IMG/VR virus record: IMGVR_UViG_3300030329_001359
Location: 47,117 to 111,116 of that record
Reading direction: 5' to 3' (one strand)
DNA: 64,000 nucleotides
From: a virus
Shown here: piece after piece, positions 41,805 to 51,200 of the stretch
Layout: the number at the start of each line of letters is the position of its first letter
Numbering within the stretch: the stretch's first letter is position 1
Translations under genes and position numbers: made by a program
The notes under the pieces: generated by a model
What the model saw: the letters and a program-made list of their open reading frames with translations, nothing else
The model's database searches: none
Told to the model about the DNA's origin: nothing

Positions 41805-41805
41805 T

Positions 41806-42282
41806 ATGATTGCTGTTGGTATTGACCCTGGAAAATCTGGAGGTCTAGTTATAATTCATTCAAATAATAATGAGTGTTCTATGCATAAATGCCCAGAGAA
41901 TGCTAGTGGTATGTCAGATATTCTATTAAGAGCTAAAGATAGTGCTTACTCAGATAATGTACCAATAATGATATCAATAGAAAAAGTTCATGCGTTTCCA
42001 ACTGACGCTAGAAGTGCTGCGTTCAAGTTTGGAATGAACTATGGTATGTGGTTAGGTGTAATAGGGGCATTGAATATACCATTCATTGAAGTTGCTCCCA
42101 AGGTTTGGATGAAATCTTATGCCCCTTTACCTAAAATAAAACAAGAAAGAAAGAAAAAAATAAAAGAGATAGCAACTGATATATATTCAGATGTCTATAG
42201 TAATACAAATAAAATAACATATGCCGTTAGCGACGCTGCATTAATAGCTATATGGTGCTTAGAAAGGAGTAAAGATGACTAA
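41806..42282 (+). CDS. RuvC-like Holliday junction resolvase
   Basis: 158 aa from the ATG at 41806 (MIAVGIDPGKSGGLVIIHSN); the longer frame runs into the preceding gene. Catalytic acids: D7 in GIDPGKSG, E59 in IEKVHAF, and the D near 142 in VSDAALIAIW. Size and order are those of phage RuvC-like resolvases. It would cut branched DNA before packaging, fitting the recombination genes upstream. Confidence 0.85.
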   Translation: MIAVGIDPGKSGGLVIIHSNNNECSMHKCPENASGMSDILLRAKDSAYSDNVPIMISIEKVHAFPTDARSAAFKFGMNYGMWLGVIGALNIPFIEVAPKVWMKSYAPLPKIKQERKKKIKEIATDIYSDVYSNTNKITYAVSDAALIAIWCLERSKDD

Positions 42283-42442
42283 TGAAAGAAAGATAGAAGT
42301 TATGGACGAATTGAGTCTAATGAGAAAAAAAATGAAAAATGTTATGGATTCAGAATTTAAAATAATAAAAGAAGCAAAGAAGAATATTGATACGATTGAT
42401 GAATTGTTGATAAATCTAAGAGGAAATAATAAGAAAAATTAA
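42275..42442 (+). CDS. 55-aa charged helical protein, last early gene
   Basis: MTNERKIEVMDELSLMRKKM, then helical to LRGNNKKN. It overlaps the resolvase by 8 nt, has AAAGGAG, and is followed by the terminator. Confidence 0.5.
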   Translation: MTNERKIEVMDELSLMRKKMKNVMDSEFKIIKEAKKNIDTIDELLINLRGNNKKN

Positions 42443-42466
42443 TTGCCTTTATTATTCATATGGCAT

Positions 42467-42499
42467 AAAGGGGTAGCTTGTATAGTGCCCCTTTTTTTT
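42467..42499 (+). terminator. Terminator at end of early operon
   Basis: AAGGGG (42468-42473) pairs with CCCCTT (42488-42493), extended by a T-G pair, followed by a run of eight T. GGTAGC (42472) can instead pair with GCTACC (42502), an alternative fold across the T-run. It lies at the meeting point of convergent operons. Confidence 0.75.
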
Positions 42500-45218
42500 A
42501 TGCTACCTGATTAGCCTGCCTATTTTTTATGCTATCAAGTAAAGATAACATTTGTTTGTTGCGACCCCTACTTGTCCTAGGTGATTTAGATATACCTTCG
42601 AGAGCAAGCATTATATTCTCACCTTCTGTTCTTATGTCTTTTGATGCTTTCTTTTTCTTCTTAGCATATGAAGGAATTGGTATTGATTTACCAACTACAG
42701 GTAGTTTACGAGCTTGTTTAATCCAAGCAAGTTTACGTTCTTTTAATTCTCTTGATGGATATATGCCTGTCTGTAATGAAACAAGGTCACCAAATCCAGC
42801 ACCATTATACATTCTAGGCCCAACAATAAATAATTGTCTTGCTATTTCTGAATTAATAGTTCGAGCTACATCAAATACTTTTTCACTCTTTCTAGTACCC
42901 GAGTAATCATGGTAACCAGCTAAGTAACCTAATAACCCAGGGTCACCACGTTCAAAGTTTAAAAATAAATCATAGAAACCAAATACATTACCAAGTGTAA
43001 CCATGTCAGCAACAAAAGGACCACCTAATGTACCTATGACTGGACCTTTACCAAAAAATGCTTGTCTCTGTCTCTCTTTATCGCCAGAAGCCATGTCTAA
43101 GAACTGTTTAGCTCTTTCATATGTATCATTCTGTATGAGATTACCGAACTTACTATTTGTAGCTGTACTTAATACACCGTCAATAAATAACTGCATCATG
43201 CCCAATCTATACAATCTCCAGGCCCTTTCAGATTTCCAATCACCTGCTAATATATCTTCAGCTCCACGTTTAGCTATCTTTCTTTGGTAATTAAAAAAGT
43301 TAATACTATATGTAGCAAACTGACCAAGAACAGCACCTTTAGCCGTCCTCAATGCTTTAGGCTTAGCAAATGGAGAATACTCATAGTGTATCTCTTTTAC
43401 CATTTCAGCTGCAAACCTACCAGCTTCATTATTTATATGTGTTTCTACTTGCTTAGATATTGTATCACCATACTCTGTCTTAGTAAAAAATTCTGGATGT
43501 TGGTCTATAAACCTTTCAATATTCTCTCTCTCTGAGCTTAATTGTTTATGTCTTTTTGCAAATGCCACTCTAAATGTTAGATTACGATTGATTTTATTTT
43601 CAACCCATGACATAGGTTTACCAGCTTTCTGAGCAACTGTTTCCAAACCAGATAAAAACTTTTCGCCTGTAGTGTCTGTTTTCCATGTCATTACTTCTTG
43701 ACCATTAACTCTACTTACTTGAGTATCTGGAAATAATCCTGTAACACCAGCTAATTCTCTAGCTTCTTCAAAGAACACACCATGTCTTTCCATCTCATTC
43801 TTTAATACCGTATCCATTTCTCTTGTTTTTAAATACTGCTCAGCCTCATACCATCCTTTACCACCAAAGTAAACAAAGTTTTGCAATGACTGGGTTGCAT
43901 TTCTAAATGCTGAACGTATATTGAGACCTAGTTTAGATATAAATTCCCATGATGTTATTCCTCTAGCTAGAGACCTATATAAAGGACTCTGTATGTTATA
44001 TCCTAGCATGGTTGCATGAGTATCAGTTAAATAATCTATATAAACTTTTGCAGCATCAGCTGTCTGCTCATTGCTCATATCTCTAAGCTTTCTAACTCCA
44101 TCTATTAATGTAGCCGATGTATTTACAGTATAATTAAATCTAGTTACATCACGAATATAATTATCAAGAACACCAATAACATTTTTATTTCTACGGTCAG
44201 TAGGTAGAGCTGTTTTCTCTTTAAGATGACCACTAATAGGTACTCTATCAAGTACATTCTTTACCATAGAACTCACATATGTATTTAGTTGTTCCATGTT
44301 AACAGAACCAGAATCTTTAGTTTCATACACACTATCAGTAATAGCTTTCATTGTAGGGAATATATTAAGCAATGAAGTAGGGAAATAATTTTCAGAAGGC
44401 TTTAGATTATCATTCAATTCTTTCAGCTTATCTATAACATTTTTATATTCAGCAGCATTGTTCTGACTCTCAAGTACTCTTACATATTTAGACAATCCAT
44501 TTCTTAGACTATTAAATAACTGTGGTCTTATTACTTGCCACTCATCAACAACAGGCTTAAATATCTTATATTTATCTTGTAAGATAAGTTTAGGATTTCT
44601 TAATACTTCATCAGCCATCTCAAATACTTTGAATTGCTGTTCTTTAGCAAGGTTAGCTAAGTTTTCTTGGTAGTATTCTTCAGCTGCAACTTCTTTAGCT
44701 GGGCTGGTAGCAGATTCTTCTAGTAATTTAGTGTATTCATTATATCTACGCTGTAATTCTCTCCTAGCTTTTGACATATTAGGAGCTTTTATTCTTTCAG
44801 CGATAGCCATTTCTTTAGAGATATTACTTAAAGAGTCTGCAATCTTTATCATACTTGCATTGTATTTATCTTTCTCACCTCTAAAGTAATTATGATTAAT
44901 AACAAATTGGTCAAATGTTTTCTTACCTACTGGATTTGTTTTAAGAAATTCTTCAGGTAAATAAAACAACTCAGCAAGCTTACCAGGTGTTCTCTGTTTT
45001 ATCTTTGCTTGAAATTTATCTATCCTTTTACTAAGCCTATCTAAACTCTTTTCACTAGGAGCATCTCCATAATCAAAATCTTTACCAGTAACAGCTCGAT
45101 ACATCTTCTTATATTCACCGCCACTATTAGATGTTAATCTTACTGTTAAAGGGTCGTCAAACCATTTATCTATTGTTTTATCTATTTTTTCTTGTAATTC
45201 TTTTGGTGTGCAAGCCAT
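42498..45218 (-). CDS. Large internal virion protein, polyvalent-protein-like
   Basis: 906 aa from the ATG at 45218, one base inside the stop of the giant gene (TAATG). Helix-rich. 'RGITSWEFISKLGLNIRSAF', then RNATQSLQNFVYF, recalls large polyvalent-protein domains (LPD38-like) found in ejected podoviral proteins. 'GQFATYSINFFNYQRKIAKR' and 'GTLGGPFVADMVTLGNVFGF' are hydrophobic stretches that could insert in a membrane. It ends in a basic tail. It probably follows the giant protein into the cell. The reverse-frame ORFs here are shadows. Confidence 0.6.
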   Translation of the reverse strand: MACTPKELQEKIDKTIDKWFDDPLTVRLTSNSGGEYKKMYRAVTGKDFDYGDAPSEKSLDRLSKRIDKFQAKIKQRTPGKLAELFYLPEEFLKTNPVGKKTFDQFVINHNYFRGEKDKYNASMIKIADSLSNISKEMAIAERIKAPNMSKARRELQRRYNEYTKLLEESATSPAKEVAAEEYYQENLANLAKEQQFKVFEMADEVLRNPKLILQDKYKIFKPVVDEWQVIRPQLFNSLRNGLSKYVRVLESQNNAAEYKNVIDKLKELNDNLKPSENYFPTSLLNIFPTMKAITDSVYETKDSGSVNMEQLNTYVSSMVKNVLDRVPISGHLKEKTALPTDRRNKNVIGVLDNYIRDVTRFNYTVNTSATLIDGVRKLRDMSNEQTADAAKVYIDYLTDTHATMLGYNIQSPLYRSLARGITSWEFISKLGLNIRSAFRNATQSLQNFVYFGGKGWYEAEQYLKTREMDTVLKNEMERHGVFFEEARELAGVTGLFPDTQVSRVNGQEVMTWKTDTTGEKFLSGLETVAQKAGKPMSWVENKINRNLTFRVAFAKRHKQLSSERENIERFIDQHPEFFTKTEYGDTISKQVETHINNEAGRFAAEMVKEIHYEYSPFAKPKALRTAKGAVLGQFATYSINFFNYQRKIAKRGAEDILAGDWKSERAWRLYRLGMMQLFIDGVLSTATNSKFGNLIQNDTYERAKQFLDMASGDKERQRQAFFGKGPVIGTLGGPFVADMVTLGNVFGFYDLFLNFERGDPGLLGYLAGYHDYSGTRKSEKVFDVARTINSEIARQLFIVGPRMYNGAGFGDLVSLQTGIYPSRELKERKLAWIKQARKLPVVGKSIPIPSYAKKKKKASKDIRTEGENIMLALEGISKSPRTSRGRNKQMLSLLDSIKNRQANQVA

Positions 45219-48200
45219 TAGCAAATCCCATTTTCGTTACCATGCCTAGATGATGTTCTTTTCATAGCCTTTCTATTTGATTGTAAGGATTCAGGGCCTC
45301 CGTATATATCACCAGCAATAGACTCTTTCCTTCCTGTAAACAAATTCCTACCATCATGTGGTTGACCATAAAACAACTTTACTTGATTCATCTTATGTCT
45401 AAAATACGAATTTATACCATGTACTGGTACAATTTTACCACTCATTGTAAGAGCATTTCTAGGTATTCTTCTCATTTCAACAAGAGATGATAGATTAGCT
45501 ATAAGGTCAAGACCTCCGCCTGGAAGTTTATATGATATATAATCAAGAGATAAATCTCCTGTTAGACCTAATACATTAAGAACATTTTCATTTACTTTCT
45601 CAAATTGTTTCCATTCTCTTAAATCAGCAGGTAAAGATTCATTTATAGATAGTCTTTGAGCAATCGTGTCTACTTTTTTAACTAAATCAGATTCATATTC
45701 TATTAAAGGAGAACCACCTTCTGAATCTTTAAATGATAAAGCATTATAATTTTTAAGGTCTATTTGCTCAAAATTATACTTAGGGTCTATCTCACCTCTA
45801 AGCCATGCTAATTGATTGCTTATAGGTTTAGCAATCTCTATCATTAAATGGTCAGATAAAGTTGTATTTAATCTTTCAAAGAACCTAAGTCCCAATGTAA
45901 TAAATTTAGTTTGACTATTAACTTTATTAAAACCAGGCATCATTGTACCATTATGATATGTAACAGTATTAGTAGAAATTTTAGGTGTCATGAGTGAAAG
46001 TACAAATTGCTTACCAAGACCAGGGTGACTTCCTTCCCAGTCATAATATAATTTTTCTAACTTTATTATTGCTTCATTCATTACAGAATTAGCATCCATG
46101 TCATCTGTTAATCTATTATTAAATAACTCCCACCATTTCTTACCATATTCACCTTTGAATTGTCTAATATCTTGTTCCCATTTCATAGCTGTAGATTTTT
46201 CTACAGTTGCAGGATTAAGACCTACACCAGTAAGCCTTGAAAGGACATTGTATGTAGCAAGTATTTGAGCATAATCATCTGAGTTAACACCTCTTATCTT
46301 TAATCCAAGTTGTTTATTTCTTGTATCCCATATACTGCTAGTTATTTGTGGTTTTATTTTTTCTATAGCTTTAAATCTTTCACTTCTACTTCTTATTTTT
46401 GAGAAATCATGAGTTTTACCATATTTATCTGTCCATGTTCCTCCTGACGCTAATGTACGATAAATCTGTCTTAGTATTCTAGTTCTTACAGCCTTTTGAA
46501 CACTTTTACTAGCCATTACCTCTTTAGTTAGGTCTGATTTTAAATCTCTAAGCCTAGCATGGCTCTCTCCAAAACTACTAGCCATCTCATGGTTACCGTT
46601 CCTTTCCATCCTTCTTTGAGACCTTCGATATCTACGCATTCTATAGTCTATGCTGTTTATAGCATTTAACTTATCAAAATCAGAACTGAATCCTTCAACT
46701 ATCTTTCTTACGGCTCCGTCAACATCTCTAGTATCTCCTAGTAAAAAGTCATATATAAATCCATCTGTTTTATATTGAACATCAGGGTTGACCTTCTTCA
46801 TTGACATTCTATCCATGCCTGCAAGGTTAGCAATCATTCTATCAGCTGCTATCATTCCAGTATTTTGACCAGCAGCATCTACACCAGAAACTGCATCATC
46901 AAACCTAGTGTCTCTTAATCTAAATGGGTCTACAAAACGACCTTGTTCTTTAAAAATAGAATCAATATCATCACCACTCCATTTATTTTTAGAAAGACCT
47001 CTTCCATTTCTCAATCCCCAATAAACATATCTATTTAAATTGCTCATTATATAAGAATATCTTTGAGTATAATCTATGAGAGTATCGTAATCAACTTTCT
47101 TTTGTTCACCACTTTCAAATACACTTGTACGAAGACCTAAGAATCTTTTATAGGGCGTCAAAGCTAAACCAACCATATCTTGTTCAAGCTTATCAAGCCT
47201 AACTCCATTATCTACCCAAGATTTAGTTTTTTGGTCATACGTTTGCTTAGAGAATATACCAGGGTATGTTTCACCATCTCCAAATAATAACTTACTCTCC
47301 CACTGCTTGTCGAATGTACTTTTATCATAACCTCTTCCACCAGCATCAACAATTCTTTGTATATCTGTAGCTAATAAATATTCTACTTCTTTTATTTTAT
47401 CAGCATCTCCTAATACTATTCTTCCTCTATCTAGTTTTATATTAAATCCTTCAACATCAGTATAATTTGCTCCACGATATGACTTTAAAAATTGTATTGT
47501 ATTTTTGGCTTTAACAACAATACCTCTATACAAAGAACTATTTGCTTCGCTAAAATTATAATTCATTAAAGCTTTTCCATTAAATGGATTTAAACCATGT
47601 ATTGATGTTCTTTGTTGTGTGCCTTTTACAGAAGGAACTTCACCAGACTTACTATCCCAAAATCTTAATATATCAGAAGGTGTATCCCACCAGTAATTTA
47701 TCTTGTCTATATCAAAATCCATCTCAAGTCTAAACCATCCATCAGCATGATTTATTCTAGCTGCATTACCAGTTAAATCACCAAATCCTTTTAACCCAAC
47801 AATAACTTTATCAGATGAACGAGTTGTAGGTGTTCTATGAGCAACCAGTGCTATTTCATATCTTTTCCCTTCTATGCCATCGTTAAAAGCTTCAACAGAC
47901 CTATAAAGGTCATTGAGTGTAACAGCTTGTTTACCATCTAATAAAGATTGAATTTCTTTTGATAATTCATTAGCTCTGACTATCTTATCTTTTGCTGTAT
48001 AATTATGCTCAATAAATCTTATTCTTTCTGGAGCAACTAACTTACCTTTATTTGTAGCATCTATTTCTATCTGTCCATATGTCCATACATCTCTTGATAC
48101 AATATCAGCAGGATTACCTGACCTTTCTCCATTAAGCCATTCAGTTTTAAATAATGTATTTCTTAAATGACCTTTTGTTCCAAAATCTGTAAAATCAGGA

Positions 48201-51200
48201 ACCACAACACTTTGACTGCCGTATTCATTACGAGGTGTTAAGAGATTTCTTTTGTCAATTAATTGACTTTTGATTTGATTCCTTACAGTTCTTTTGAATG
48301 GTATATATGTTGGGTCACCTCCATGACTTATCCATCTTTCAAACATCGCCATTTGGTCAGTATCGACATCTAATTCATCAAAGTTTATTTTAAGCTTTGT
48401 TGCTATTTCTGATGTTTTACCATCTCCAAATATTGTATTAGCCTCTGTTATAAAATCTCTTACTCCTCTGACTAATTGCCATTCGTAAAAAGAATTATTT
48501 AATTTAGGTGTATTAAAATCATTAGCTACTTGCAAAGGTAGAGTTGATGATTTCTGAGGCTTTACAGCACTTGCTATTGAGAAAGTATTTATAGGTAGTG
48601 TAATACGATTATTAGATAAATCACTTTCTGTTCGTATTAAGTCAGACATAGAATTAAAATCGCTCATGTATATTACTTTTTCAGAAGCACCGTCAGGAGA
48701 TTTTTCTCCTGTTATGTCAGTACCAGACATCTTATTAGCAGAATCCATTATAACCATGTCAATCTTATGTCTTTCTAAGTATTTATCCCATGTTCTATCT
48801 GTTATCCAAGCTGTTTTATCTAAGAATACAGCATTGCCATTTGATGATGATGCTCCAACAGCTTTAAGATGTTCTACTCCGCTACCATGCAATCCAAATA
48901 AGAAATTAATAGCATTCAATCTTTCTCTTGTTACAATATTAACACTATCAAATCTGCTAACATCACCTAATCCACCTGGCATACTAAGATTTTCAGTATT
49001 GAAATCATTTAATGACAATAAACCTTTTCCTTCACTATTATATAATTCAGATTCAGCCTTTATCTGTTTACTTAATGATTGAAATAAAGAAGATATCATA
49101 GGAGGAGCTTCACCATCTATAGGGCTTTCATCTCCTAGTATATGGGCCTTCCAACCTTTCTTAGATAGTTTCTTTAATTCACTTTTAACAGATTGTTTAT
49201 CGCCAACTACATCTTCACCAAGAAATTTAAAAAATCTATTATTCTTACTATCAAGTCTTTCGAGAAGGTCAATAGCGTCATTAACATATTCTTCTGTAAT
49301 CTCTTTGGACGACCTATTAGAAAGTAGTTTCATATATCTCAGTTGCTTATTAGCAAATAACTCAGCATTATTCCAATTATCATTACTAACAGATTCCCAA
49401 TATTCTCTGCCTTGAGCTTTATCACCAAAGATATTATTAAGCATCATTGTCATATCTTCAGTTACTCTTTGATGACTTGATTCTCCTCTTGTATACTCAT
49501 ATAGTCCAGTTTTTTCATTAAATGTAACTGAAACTTTTCTCCAATCTTTATATGTTGATATAGCATCAGGGCTCATGTAGTCACCAAGTTCTTTTATTCT
49601 AGCATCTACAATATTAATAAACTCATTAGTTACTCTATCTATCGCTATATACTTATTTACACCAAGTCCGTAAGGTATACCAATACCATCTTTCATATTA
49701 CTTACAAAAGCAACAGCATAAGGTTGTTTACCAAGAGACTGACCAAGGTCGTTAAGAAGTTGGGCAGTATCACCTCCTCCTTTAGCAGATATAGCTGGTT
49801 GATTAGCTATCTTAGCAAAGAATTCAGTTTTTATAGTATTGTCAACGCTATCAAGAGCTATATCGTATTCTCTACCAGCTCTTTTATATTTTGTATCTAT
49901 AAGAGTAAACTCACCTAGAAGGTCTTTAACTATATTATATAAATCATTCTTTTGAAATGTTTCTGTTGAATACTTAGGTTGAGCATTACCAAATGCCTTA
50001 ATTTTATTTACAGTAACATTATTCTTTAATTGAGAATAGACCATAAGAGTTTCATGTACAAACTTTTCATGCATATCTCTATACTGAACAAGTCCCCATT
50101 TTTCTTGAGAGATACTATCCCCTTTGTAAGGTATACTAGCTCCTTTTTTTCTCATGTAATCATAAAAATTAAATGGATTCTTCATTACATCAGTATTTCC
50201 ACCAATCGAAATTCCTAATGTAGTACCAGGCTCTGCTTTTAAATCTATATTATATCTGGATATATACTTATTAAGACCTATTGTAAGCTGAGTATCTACT
50301 GGATATCTACTTTGACTATCAAGCCTGTCTTTTTCCCACATTATTTTTAAATCTCTATCACTATTAAATACTTGAAACATCATATTTAAAGTTTCTTCAA
50401 CATCTTTTATTCTTTCTATCATGTTTTTATCTGCATTGTCAAACTTGAATTGATTATCAGTTCTGTCAAAGAGTTTCCCTGCAACCAATGTCTTCAAAGC
50501 AATGGAAGCTGAAGAAGGATTTGTTAAATATAAATTTTGTATATTTTTCATTAATGAATGGACGCTTCTATGTTCAGCTGTTTGTTTATTAAAACCAGAC
50601 TTTCCAACTCTTATCCAGTCAGCTGTAGCATCAAATAATTCTTGATGAGACAATCTTGATGATGATTCTTTTAATAGGTCTATTGTCATTTTAAGTTCAG
50701 CTAGATACTGAGCTGATATGTGAGTCTGACCTTGAGGTGTCATATCAAGATTTATAAAACCACCTTTTTTACCTGACTCTTTTATAAGAGGATATAAATG
50801 ATTATTTAAACCTTCATGCATGTCAGCAATAAATTCACCTATAGACATATTAGATTGCTCAGCTGCTACAGATAATTGTTTTATATAATCCATATCTTTA
50901 GACATTCCAGAAATTTGATGCCATAATGTAGGGTCGCTCTTTAATAATTTAGCCATAGCAACAACATCACCAACAGCTTCAACATCTTTCTTATTATCTC
51001 TAAACCAATCAACCATTTTAATAAGATTGTTATCTATGACACCTTTTATATTTAGCATTGTCATTTGAGGCGATACGATTTTTTGGTCAATAAGATATTT
51101 AACAACACGCCTATCAACAGAATCTAATGGAATAGCTTGACCTTCAGGTGATGACTTTTGAAAACTAGAAATACTTCTATCTAATGTATAGTCAGCCATT

